Assembly (NCBI GenBank): GCA_023386155.1
Contig: JAEWKH010000009.1
Coordinates: 1 to 33,399, forward strand
Source of the DNA: Pseudomonadota bacterium
Lineage (GTDB): Bacteria; Pseudomonadota; Alphaproteobacteria; Rhizobiales; Beijerinckiaceae
Length of the DNA stretch: 33,399 nucleotides
Direction of reading: 5' to 3'
The notes under the pieces were generated by a model. It had not been told where the DNA came from and searched no databases. It was given only the letters and a program-made list of their open reading frames with translations. Below, one piece after another: positions 14,039-22,092 of the stretch (position 1 is its first letter; every line of letters starts with the position of its first letter). The position numbers and the translations under genes are program-made.

Positions 14039-15504
14039 TGAGCACGATGCAATCAAGGGTGGCATCCATGACAGCCGCGTTCGAAACGGATGAAGCCTGC
14101 GCGGAACTAGTGGATGCTACTCCAGGCTCGCTTCAACCTGCTGCATTCGCAGCGACCGGCGACCTTGCAAGTATTCAGCGTGCAAAGCGGAACGAATCCT
14201 CTCTCATTCGAGAAACGACGACGCCTGTTCGCCATGAAAGCAGCCACGAGACAAAGCCAAGGGTCGATGCTGCGCCTCGGCACCTGCGAAACGTCGCTCC
14301 AGTTCCTCGGGTGACCATACATGGCTTCTGTGAGAGCCAAGATGCTATCTCGGTCCTGGAGAGATCGGCAAGCGACAGACTTATGTCTCGTGCAACGGTC
14401 GATATCTTCACAGGCGGAATTAGAGCCGCAGTTGAGTTTTATCGGCATAACCCTGCATCAAATCTCATCATCGTCGAAAGCCGGGCGTCCAATGATGTAA
14501 TTCTGGCAGAACTCGCTGAACTCGCAGAGTTTTGTGACGCAGGAACCAGAGTGATAGTGATCGGGTACTCGAACGACATTCACTTTTATCGTGAATTGAT
14601 GCAACACGGCGTCAGTGAGTATGTTGTTGCTCCGGTAAGCGCAGCTTCCTTGATCGCTTCCATCTCCAACATTTACCAGGATTCGTCATCGCGAAAGCTG
14701 GGGCAGGTCTATGCCTTTGTGGGTACGAAAGGCGGCGTAGGCTCGTCGACCATCGCGCATAATGTGGGTTGGACGATAGCACGCACTTATGGCTCCGATG
14801 TTGTTGTAGCCGATCTTGACCTTCCCTTCGGGACCGCAGGCCTCAATTTCAATGTCGATCCTCATCAGGGAATTGCCGAGGCTATCTACGATTCTGGTCG
14901 TCTCGACGAGGTATTGTTCGATCGTCTCCTTACCAAGTGCGGAGACCATTTCAGTCTTCTGACCGCTCCCGGAACGCTGGATGCCGCCTACGATCTTGAT
15001 GCAGGGGCATTTGCCAGGCTTCTGGAAGTTGCACAAAGCAACGTACCATTCACAATTCTCGACATTCCGCATCTTTGGACATCATGGGCTCGGAACGCTC
15101 TTCTGGCTGCGGATGAGATTGTCATTACGGCAGCGCCGGATTTGGCGAACCTGCGCAACACGAAGAACCTTATGGATTTCTTAAAGCAGGCGCGCCCGCA
15201 TGATAGTCCGCCAAAGCTTGTGCTCAATCAGGTTGGCCTGGCGAAGCGCCCTGAAATCAAGCCGAGTGAGTTCTCTCGCGCGCTGCAGGTCGAGCCGCTT
15301 GCTTGCATTCCATTCGATGCACAATTGTTCGGGTCTGCGGCCAATAATGGGAAGATGATTGCGGACACATCGGCGAAGTCTCCTATCGCGCAAAGCTTCG
15401 CTGAAATCGTAGCAAGCGTCTCTGGGCGGAAGGAGCAAAAAAAGGAACAAAAGGGTATCCGCAAGCTCTGGTCGTTAGTCGCTCAGGGAAAGTTGAAATC
15501 TTGA
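14038..15504 (+). CDS. cpaE: CpaE/TadZ MinD-like ATPase
   Basis: 488 residues. Residues 1-95 are a poorly conserved polar extension. About 100-215 form an atypical receiver-like domain (ASNLIIVESRASNDVILAELAELA). About 220-470 form a ParA/MinD-type ATPase. The nucleotide loop reads TKGGVGSST, with K231 as the lysine of the deviant Walker motif; the usual second lysine (GKT/S) is Ser, as in other CpaE proteins. Walker B-like VVVADLDLPFG is present. TadZ/CpaE localises the pilus machine, often at a pole. Several in-frame ATGs exist (14038, 14047, 14068), so the exact start is uncertain. Confidence 0.92.
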   Translation: MSTMQSRVASMTAAFETDEACAELVDATPGSLQPAAFAATGDLASIQRAKRNESSLIRETTTPVRHESSHETKPRVDAAPRHLRNVAPVPRVTIHGFCESQDAISVLERSASDRLMSRATVDIFTGGIRAAVEFYRHNPASNLIIVESRASNDVILAELAELAEFCDAGTRVIVIGYSNDIHFYRELMQHGVSEYVVAPVSAASLIASISNIYQDSSSRKLGQVYAFVGTKGGVGSSTIAHNVGWTIARTYGSDVVVADLDLPFGTAGLNFNVDPHQGIAEAIYDSGRLDEVLFDRLLTKCGDHFSLLTAPGTLDAAYDLDAGAFARLLEVAQSNVPFTILDIPHLWTSWARNALLAADEIVITAAPDLANLRNTKNLMDFLKQARPHDSPPKLVLNQVGLAKRPEIKPSEFSRALQVEPLACIPFDAQLFGSAANNGKMIADTSAKSPIAQSFAEIVASVSGRKEQKKEQKGIRKLWSLVAQGKLKS

Positions 15505-15520
15505 GAGGGGAGAACTTGAT

Positions 15521-16096
15521 ATGCCTGGAACTCTCAAATCATGGAGCGCCATGAGGGCTCAATACAGAATACTCCTGGCTAAACGGCCTCGGTTAAAGCG
15601 TGCGCTCTCCAGGCTGAAATCGATCCTCCCCCATGAAGAAGGAGTGACAGCAATCGAATTTGCTCTTCTCAGTCCGCTGCTAGTCGGTGCAGTGCTACTG
15701 ATAGGTTTGTTTGGTCTGCAAATAAATCACTATATAAAGTTAGACCAAATTCTTCGAGCTGGAGCGGCTCTCGCAATAACCGATCCAGGAGATACTGTCG
15801 TATTGGAGCGGATGAGAGCAGTTGCGTTAGAGAAAGGCTATACGCTCAGGTCGAAGGCAGGGCCCGATGCCCTTGTCTTACAAAGTGTACGAGGCTGTTT
15901 TTGTCCGGGTATCAACGGAGCCCTTGGTTGCGACCAGATATGTCCAGGGCAAAGGCCTACGGTCGTGAGATATACTTTAGATGCTTTTCATTCCCAAAAT
16001 TCGTTAGTGGATGCTTTATTTATGAGACTAGCTAAAATTGGATTCGGACCAGTATTCTATGACCCCTTCGTGAGTACACAGGTAACCGTACGATGA
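15521..16096 (+). CDS. TadE-like pseudopilin
   Basis: 191 residues. A basic N-terminal region of 40 residues ends in EEG, then VTAIEFALLSPLLVGAVLLIGLFGL. This gives a prepilin-peptidase site after G41 with Glu at +5 of the processed protein, as in TadE family members (PF07811). The C-terminal part is periplasmic and has a Cys cluster (GCFCPGINGALGCDQICPG) not typical of minimal TadE proteins. The start has GAGAGGGGAG about eight bases upstream. The stop overlaps the next gene by four bases. TadE and TadF are minor pilin-like proteins required for pilus assembly. Confidence 0.88.
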   Translation: MPGTLKSWSAMRAQYRILLAKRPRLKRALSRLKSILPHEEGVTAIEFALLSPLLVGAVLLIGLFGLQINHYIKLDQILRAGAALAITDPGDTVVLERMRAVALEKGYTLRSKAGPDALVLQSVRGCFCPGINGALGCDQICPGQRPTVVRYTLDAFHSQNSLVDALFMRLAKIGFGPVFYDPFVSTQVTVR

Positions 16097-16500
16097 GAGC
16101 GAACTCCAAACCCTTTTACCGGGCGTGCCTGAGAGAAGAAGGCAATGTCGCTATCGAGTTCGCGCTGATCGGGCTTCTTCTCATGATGCTGACGTTAGGT
16201 GCTTTCGAGTTGGGGCGTTTCGCCTATTCGTATCACCGTCTCGAGACAGCCGTCGGAGCAACGACCCGGTTGATACAAATGCAAGCAGCGGATGACGTTA
16301 TTGAGGACATGATCATGTCCCATTTTTCGGCAGACGAGCAGGCTGCCATTCAAGTCAGCGTCCCGATAGTTAACATCAATGGCTCGTCTTACAGGCGCGT
16401 CGAGGCTCAGTATGCGCTGCAGTCAGTCGTGCCTAACCTGAATCTCATGCCTGACAGTCTTTACACAATTCAGGTTTCACAGCTTGTGCCGATCAATTAA
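16093..16500 (+). CDS. Second TadE/TadF-like pseudopilin
   Basis: 135 residues. EEG is followed by NVAIEFALIGLLLMMLTLGAFELGRFAY, giving a predicted cleavage after G17 with Glu at +5. The start overlaps the previous gene by four bases (ATGA), so the two pseudopilins are probably translated together. The C-terminal 90 residues are periplasmic and contain beta-strand-like sequence. It corresponds in position to TadF but is short and matches TadE as well. Confidence 0.87.
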   Translation: MRANSKPFYRACLREEGNVAIEFALIGLLLMMLTLGAFELGRFAYSYHRLETAVGATTRLIQMQAADDVIEDMIMSHFSADEQAAIQVSVPIVNINGSSYRRVEAQYALQSVVPNLNLMPDSLYTIQVSQLVPIN

Positions 16501-16794
16501 TAGCTTTTCTTGATTTATTGGATACCAGTGGATGTTGAGGGGCGAATTTTTATACGGAAATTCGAGTTTCTCGATGTGCAGTGAAAGTGCTATTTTTTAT
16601 AGTAAGAATTGTACATTTTAATAGTAATTTATAAGTTATTTCTAGTAATTCATTTGCATCAATTTTAAGTATCGGTCCTGAAGGCTTAAGCCATATAGCC
16701 TATTCCATCAGTCGAGTCATAAGCCACCAAGCCGAATGGACCAATTGAGCCGCTTGTCTTTAATTCTAAGGCAGTGGAATAATTGAGGTCCAGC
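16501..16794. other. AT-rich intergenic region before cpaF
   Basis: No gene is seen. The stretch around 16540-16670 is far more AT-rich than anything else in the window (runs such as TATTTTTTATAG and TTTTAATAGTAATTTATAAG). It probably holds a promoter for cpaF-tadB-tadC-tadG. It could also be the trace of an old insertion. Confidence 0.45.
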
Positions 16795-18279
16795 ATGTTC
16801 GGTAAGAAGAACGGACAAGGAGGAGTTCTTCGCTCCACTCCTCCGACTACCGCAGTAAATGGCGTTAGGCTCATGGATGCCGCGGGCCAGCGGGTAGCTG
16901 CGACGAACTCGTCTGATACACTGGCTGCTGGTGCGCAGGCTCCATGGAATCATGGGATGCAGACCGCACGCGTCGTGGAAACAGCAAGTCGCAAAACTGA
17001 TGACTACTACCAGCTCAAAGCACGGGTTTTTTCGGCGCTGCTCGAAACGATCGATGTGTCTCAGCTTGTTCGCCTGGACCAGCAGGAAGCCCGTAAGGCC
17101 GTCAGTGACGTATGCAGCGATATCATAACGGCTCAGAAAGCCGTGATCTCGGTCATTGAACAGGAGGAACTTCTTGAGGATATCTGTAACGACGTTTTAG
17201 GTTACGGTCCGCTCGATCCACTGCTTGCCCGTGACGATATCGCCGACATCATGGTGAACGGCGCTGATACGGTCTACATCGAGGTTGGCGGCAAGGTTCA
17301 GAAGACAGATATTCGTTTCCGCGACAACCAGCAACTTCTGCATGTCTGTCAGCGTATCGTGAGCCAAGTCGGCAGGCGTGTCGATGAGGCAAGTCCTATA
17401 TGCGATGCGCGTTTGGCAGATGGTTCTCGTGTAAACGTCATTGTGTCGCCGCTTGCAATCGAAGGCCCGTCGCTGACGATCCGAAAGTTTAAAAAGGATA
17501 AGTTGACCCTCGACCAGCTCGTGCGGTTTGGGACGATCACGCCTGAGGGAGCCGAAATTCTCCGCATCATAGGCCGTGTGCGGTGCAATGTCCTTGTCTC
17601 AGGAGGGACCGGATCCGGAAAGACGACACTGCTCAATTGTCTAACCCGTTATATCGAGCCCGATGAGCGTGTCATTACCTGCGAGGACGCCGCGGAATTG
17701 CAATTGCAGCAGCCGCATGTGGTGCGACTGGAAACGCGTCCTGCAAATATTGAAGGCGAGGGCCTGGTCACGATGCGCGATCTCATCAAGAACTGTCTGC
17801 GCATGCGGCCCGAGCGCATCATCGTAGGCGAGGTGCGCGGACCCGAGGCTTTTGACCTGCTGCAGGCCATGAATACGGGTCACGATGGCTCTATGGGTAC
17901 TCTCCACGCAAATAATCCACGCGAGGCTTTGTCGCGCATGGAGTCGATGATCACGATGGGTGGCTATTCGCTCCCTTCGAGGACGATTCGCGAGATGATC
18001 TCATCATCGATCGACGTCATCATTCAGGCGTCACGTCTGCGCGATGGCTCAAGGCGGATCACTCATATCACAGAGGTTCTCGGAATGGAGGGAGACGTGA
18101 TCATCACTCAGGACCTGTTTACTTACGAAATCCTGGGCGAGGATGCGAGCGGCGGCATTGTCGGACAGCATCGTTCCAGTGGTGTCGGAAGGCCGAAGTT
18201 CTGGGACCGAGCCCGCTACTATGGTGAGGAAAAGCGGCTAGCGGCCGCTCTCGATGCCGCGGAAAAGGCTGCGGCATAG
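16795..18279 (+). CDS. cpaF: CpaF/TadA secretion ATPase
   Basis: 494 residues of the VirB11/TadA-type ATPase family. After a divergent N-terminus (1-80) comes the N-terminal domain (DVCSDIITAQ, then GYGPLDPLLARDDIADIMVNG), followed by the RecA-like core. Walker A is GGTGSGKT at 270-277; the acidic box is TCEDAAELQL; Walker B with E346 lies in ERIIVGEVRGPEA; the His box is GHDGSMGTLHANNPREAL from about 362. It powers pilin extension, and in Tad systems the same ATPase can also power retraction. ATG 16795 is chosen because TTGAGG lies six bases upstream; a TTG at 16783 is also in frame. tadB follows closely. Confidence 0.96.
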   Translation: MFGKKNGQGGVLRSTPPTTAVNGVRLMDAAGQRVAATNSSDTLAAGAQAPWNHGMQTARVVETASRKTDDYYQLKARVFSALLETIDVSQLVRLDQQEARKAVSDVCSDIITAQKAVISVIEQEELLEDICNDVLGYGPLDPLLARDDIADIMVNGADTVYIEVGGKVQKTDIRFRDNQQLLHVCQRIVSQVGRRVDEASPICDARLADGSRVNVIVSPLAIEGPSLTIRKFKKDKLTLDQLVRFGTITPEGAEILRIIGRVRCNVLVSGGTGSGKTTLLNCLTRYIEPDERVITCEDAAELQLQQPHVVRLETRPANIEGEGLVTMRDLIKNCLRMRPERIIVGEVRGPEAFDLLQAMNTGHDGSMGTLHANNPREALSRMESMITMGGYSLPSRTIREMISSSIDVIIQASRLRDGSRRITHITEVLGMEGDVIITQDLFTYEILGEDASGGIVGQHRSSGVGRPKFWDRARYYGEEKRLAAALDAAEKAAA

Positions 18280-18297
18280 GATTTAATGGAGGAATAC

Positions 18298-19290
18298 ATG
18301 CTAACGCCTGATGTAGCTCCAATCCTTGTCGCAGTCCTTGCAGCGATTGCAGTGCTGGGAATTCTCGCCGGTGTCTTTTACTCGCGCCTCGACAAGAATT
18401 ACGAAGGTCAAAAGCGCCTAGCCGCAATCGGAGCGACCCATTCTCCGAGGGGACGGAGCACGCGTGCCGAGGACACAAAGCGCAAGGACATTGAAAAGAC
18501 TCTGCGCGAGATGGAAGAGAAGCAAAAATCAACCAAGAGCTCTCGTCCCTCCTTATTCATCAGACTCCAGCAGGCAGGATTGGCTTGGAGTACACGAACT
18601 TACTACGTCATTTGCGTTCTTGCCGGACTTGGCGCCTTTCTGGTCCTTCTAAACTCGTTCGATATCGGTACCTGGCCTCCTATCGGCTTCGGCATTGCCA
18701 CAGGTCTCCTGGGGCCTCACCTTTATGTTAGCTTTCTGCGCAGCCGACGTTTCAAGAAATTCACGAAGGACTTCCCGATTGCGATCGATATCATCGTACG
18801 TGGGGTAAAGTCGGGGCTCCCCGCGGTCGACTGCTTGCGGATTATCTCCGTAGAAGCGCAGGACCCGGTGCGGGAGGAGTTCAGAGAGATCATCGAGGAC
18901 CAAACGCTTGGTCTTCCCCTCGATCAGGCCGTTCAGAGATTGCCCGAGCGAATTCCCCTAGCAGAGGCAAAGTTCTTCGCCATCGTCATGTCCATGCAAA
19001 GCCGCACAGGCGGGAGCCTGTCCGAGACGCTTGGCGGGTTGTCGAAAGTTCTGCGCGAGCGACAGAAGATTCAGGCAAAGATTCGTTCCATGAGTGCCGA
19101 AGCAACGACGTCTGCTGGAATCATTGGAGCTCTGCCGATTGTTGTTCTTGTCCTTTTGCAAATGGCATCTCCCGCGTACATCGAGCCTCTGTTCATCACC
19201 TTCGCCGGGAAGGTGCTTCTTGCCGGATGCGTCCTTTGGATGCTGACGGGAGTTCTCATCATGTGGAAGATGATCCGGTTTGATTTCTGA
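18298..19290 (+). CDS. tadB: TadB inner-membrane platform protein
   Basis: 330 residues, with one N-terminal membrane segment, a basic cytoplasmic part, two spans at about 95-145, a T2SSF (GSPII_F) domain at about 160-290 (DFPIAIDIIVRGVKSGLPAVDCLRII and FFAIVMSMQSRTGGSLSETLGGLSKVLRER) and C-terminal spans. It pairs with TadC to form the platform for the CpaF motor. The start at 18298 has GGAGG five bases upstream; another ATG at 18286 is in frame and would add four residues. Confidence 0.93.
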   Translation: MLTPDVAPILVAVLAAIAVLGILAGVFYSRLDKNYEGQKRLAAIGATHSPRGRSTRAEDTKRKDIEKTLREMEEKQKSTKSSRPSLFIRLQQAGLAWSTRTYYVICVLAGLGAFLVLLNSFDIGTWPPIGFGIATGLLGPHLYVSFLRSRRFKKFTKDFPIAIDIIVRGVKSGLPAVDCLRIISVEAQDPVREEFREIIEDQTLGLPLDQAVQRLPERIPLAEAKFFAIVMSMQSRTGGSLSETLGGLSKVLRERQKIQAKIRSMSAEATTSAGIIGALPIVVLVLLQMASPAYIEPLFITFAGKVLLAGCVLWMLTGVLIMWKMIRFDF

Positions 19291-19298
19291 GGTGACGC

Positions 19299-20270
19299 AT
19301 GTTCTTCGAAACGGTCTCACGCAATCTACAGCTTTTGACAGCCCTCTCCGCGGCTCTGTCCGTATCCGCCGCCGTCATCCTCGTCTCCTGGCCATATCTG
19401 CAGCGCGATCCACTCAGCGCGAGGATGGCTCAAGTTGCCACTGAGCGGGAGCGGATCAGAGTACGCGAACGGAATCGGTTGAATAATCCGAGCGCTAAGA
19501 TCTCTTTAAGGAATGAACCTAAGCGTCTATTCAAGGAGATCGTTGATCGTCTCAATCTGTCAAAGCAGGTAGATAACGAAGAGCTTACGCTTACGCTGAG
19601 ACAGGCGGGTTATCGTGGTAGAAGCCCCGTTATTGCCTTTCTGGCAATCAAGCATCTCGCACCAGTCGTTATGCTTCTTCTAGCCGCATTTTACGTCTTC
19701 GTAGTTCTAAAGCTACAGCAACCTCCGGCCATAAAGCTTCTCCTCGTCGTCGGTGCTGCGGGTGTCGGATATTATATTCCAAACTTGTATATCAAAAATA
19801 AAATCAAGAAACGGCAAGCGGAGATCCGACGCTCCTGGCCTGACGCCCTTGATCTTCTTCTGATCTGTGTCGAATGCGGCATGGGGATTGACAGTTGTTT
19901 TCGAAAGGTTGCCGAGGAGATTGGTCGGCAATCTCCTGAACTTGCAGAGGAGCTGAGTCTCACTACGGCAGAGCTGTCCTATTTGCAGGATCGACGGAAA
20001 GCTTTTGAGAATTTGGGAGATCGAACAGGATTGGATGGCGTTAAGGCTGTTGTGACCAGCCTGGTTCAATCTGAGAGATACGGCACATCATTGGGACAGG
20101 CGCTGCGTGTGTTAGCACAAGAGAACCGTGACATGCGGATGGCCGAGGCTGAGAAAAAAGCCTCCTCGCTTCCTCCGAAGCTTACGGTGCCGATGATCAT
20201 TTTCTTCCTCCCAGTTCTTTTCGTCGTCATTCTATCCCCGGCCGCCATCGGCTTTTTGGGCCTGCACTAG
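19299..20270 (+). CDS. tadC: TadC inner-membrane platform protein
   Basis: 323 residues with the same fold family as TadB (T2SSF domain at about 180-305: SWPDALDLLLICVECGMGIDSCFRKVAEEIG and LVQSERYGTSLGQALRVLAQENRDMRMAEAEKKA), an N-terminal span, two central spans and a C-terminal span (MIIFFLPVLFVVILSPAAIGFL). It starts eight bases after tadB, with GAGG before the ATG. TadB and TadC are thought to act together in the pilus motor. Confidence 0.94.
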   Translation: MFFETVSRNLQLLTALSAALSVSAAVILVSWPYLQRDPLSARMAQVATERERIRVRERNRLNNPSAKISLRNEPKRLFKEIVDRLNLSKQVDNEELTLTLRQAGYRGRSPVIAFLAIKHLAPVVMLLLAAFYVFVVLKLQQPPAIKLLLVVGAAGVGYYIPNLYIKNKIKKRQAEIRRSWPDALDLLLICVECGMGIDSCFRKVAEEIGRQSPELAEELSLTTAELSYLQDRRKAFENLGDRTGLDGVKAVVTSLVQSERYGTSLGQALRVLAQENRDMRMAEAEKKASSLPPKLTVPMIIFFLPVLFVVILSPAAIGFLGLH

Positions 20271-20281
20271 GAGTTCAAGCG

Positions 20282-21619
20282 ATGAACAATCTTTGGATAA
20301 GGATGTCCCCCCTGTGGGCCACTTTCTCACTGGCGCAGGCCATGAAGCGCGTGCGTGCTTTTGGACAAGGTGAAAGTGGCGCTGCCGCGATACTCTTCGC
20401 AGTGAGTTCTCCAGTATGGATTGGGGGTCTTGCATTAGGAGCAGAAGTAGGAAGTTGGCTCTTCTATCAGCAACGACTGCAGGCTACGGCCGATGCCGTA
20501 GCCGAGAGCATTGCAAGCCGCGTAGGAACAGGAGCTTCTCAACAGGAGCTGGATACTCTTGCTGTCACCTTTTTAACAGCAAACCAATTCAGGTTCTGTC
20601 AAGACTGTTGGAAGGTAACGCTCGCTGCCCCGAGCGGTCCTATTTTTGTCAATGGCAATACAGTCAATGTGCAGCTTAAGCGGCCTGTTACCCGCTTTAT
20701 AACCAGATTCTTTCAGTCAGGTAATTTTGATGTTTCGGCGAGTTCATCTGCCCAAGTTACGATGGCGACACAGGGTTGCATTTTAGGCCTCGGTCTTTAC
20801 TCCACTGCGGCCGATGTTGGTCTGGCCAATGTCAGTGTAACTGGTTGCGAAGTGCTTTCGAATGGAAATAGCAGGGTGGGGGTAGGGTCCAATCTCACGA
20901 CAGATTGTGCAAGGAGTAGGAATACTATTACCGTCCTTGGAACATTGAGTGTCACTTGCCGCAATGGACAGCCTGATCGAGAAGCAGGCATGACGCTGGA
21001 TCCTTACGCCGATATTTCGGATTTTGACTTGAGTACAATTGACTGTGATAAGAAAACGAATGACCCGATCGTTATTTCGTCGGCTACTGATTCTATAGCT
21101 AATTACGTTGTTCCAATCCCTCGTAACGGTAGGAACTACGTTCGCCTATGTGCTCCTCGTTCCGTAACGATACAGTCGCCGATAGGAACGCCTAGCATTC
21201 CAAACTATACCTTTATTTTCGATGGCGTTGACTTCAGGATAAATGATTCCAATGTTACTGCTAATAGTGCATCAGCTTACTTTGTGAATGGTGGGCGTAT
21301 CCTCATTAATGCGCCGAATAAGACAGTGAACCTAAAAGGAGCCGCTTTCGAAGGTGGTATGCTCTTTCGCGGTGCAAGAGCGAATGCTGATGTAATCAAC
21401 CAGATCGCCGTTGGGCCAGGTTCGAACCTTCAGGGAGCGATTTACTTTCCGTCTTCAAACGTCCAGTTCCGCGCAGCTGGCAACGTCAGCGGGTGTATGC
21501 AGATAATCGCAAGCACAGTGACTCTTCTTCAGGGTACATGGCAAATGACCGGTCCTTGTACAATCAACAATTACCTTCGACCGATCGTCGCTTCCCGGAC
21601 AGTCAGGTTAACTCAGTAG
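20282..21619 (+). CDS. TadG-like pilus assembly protein
   Basis: 445 residues. The N-terminus has a TadG_N-type segment (GESGAAAILFAVSSPVWIGGLALGAEVGSWLFYQQRLQATADAVAESIA), a membrane helix followed by the conserved heptad-like stretch. Residues about 55-155 are the usual periplasmic part. From about 165 on the protein is Cys-, Asn- and Thr-rich and strand-rich (for example NYTFIFDGVDFRINDSNVTANSASAYFVNGGRILINAPNKTVNLKGAAF), reminiscent of a parallel beta-helix. No vWA domain is seen. TadG-type proteins are minor Tad components. Base composition is lower in GC than the flanks. It is the last gene of the rightward pilus operon. Confidence 0.85.
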   Translation: MNNLWIRMSPLWATFSLAQAMKRVRAFGQGESGAAAILFAVSSPVWIGGLALGAEVGSWLFYQQRLQATADAVAESIASRVGTGASQQELDTLAVTFLTANQFRFCQDCWKVTLAAPSGPIFVNGNTVNVQLKRPVTRFITRFFQSGNFDVSASSSAQVTMATQGCILGLGLYSTAADVGLANVSVTGCEVLSNGNSRVGVGSNLTTDCARSRNTITVLGTLSVTCRNGQPDREAGMTLDPYADISDFDLSTIDCDKKTNDPIVISSATDSIANYVVPIPRNGRNYVRLCAPRSVTIQSPIGTPSIPNYTFIFDGVDFRINDSNVTANSASAYFVNGGRILINAPNKTVNLKGAAFEGGMLFRGARANADVINQIAVGPGSNLQGAIYFPSSNVQFRAAGNVSGCMQIIASTVTLLQGTWQMTGPCTINNYLRPIVASRTVRLTQ

Positions 21620-21678
21620 AGAATAAGCCTTTTCGGGAGAGGTGGCGCCTCTCAATACGGGGCGAGACCTCTCTTCAC

Positions 21679-21708
21679 AAGGATCGTGCACTGAAGTGCA
21701 CGATCCTT
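21679..21708 (+). terminator. Hairpin at the end of the pilus operon
   Basis: AAGGATCGTGCAC (21679-21691) pairs perfectly with GTGCACGATCCTT (21696-21708) around a TGAA loop. Only short T runs follow. A terminator for tadG is the simplest reading. Confidence 0.65.
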
Positions 21709-21794
21709 GGATTTCCGGAAGAGCGATCCATAAGAATGTCTTACGATTGGGGTGGCAGTTCCTGTTGCTGCTCTCTCGAAGACAAGGGTGTTGG

Positions 21795-21919
21795 CTAGAG
21801 CATCATGCGAAAAAGTGGACCCGGTTTTTTCGCGAAAAACGATGCGCTCGTCAAAGAGTGGAGCATCGGATCCGATCCCAAAAGCGGATCTGCACTCTTA
21901 ATTCGATGCTCCGCTCTTT
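21795..21919. repeat. Palindromic mosaic repeat, second copy
   Basis: It shares the layout of the 4092-4203 element. A first hairpin unit contains GAAAAAGTGGACCCGG followed by TTTTTTCGCG. A second hairpin runs from 21853 to 21919, with GGAGCATCG pairing with CGATGCTCC and AAAGAG with CTCTTT. The 'AAAAGYGG' core and 'GAGCATCGGAT' words are shared with the other copy. Confidence 0.65.
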
Positions 21920-22092
21920 GAGAAACGCATCGTTAGGCGGATCCGAAGGACCACGCCAGTTCAACCGGGTTCTTTTCTCTGGTGAGGACTGCTGGGTCGG
22001 TACGGTGTGCGAACGCCGTTGCGGCCATATCCGCTTCGTGAGCATGCGATCTCGGCTGAGGTCCAGGATCCTGTCTCATCAGCCTCAAGCAC

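Larger units (their letters stand above)
21620..22092. other. Intergenic region between tadG and the hybrid kinase
   Basis: No gene is supported in this convergent gap. It holds the 21679-21708 hairpin and the palindromic repeat 21795-21919. Confidence 0.55.
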
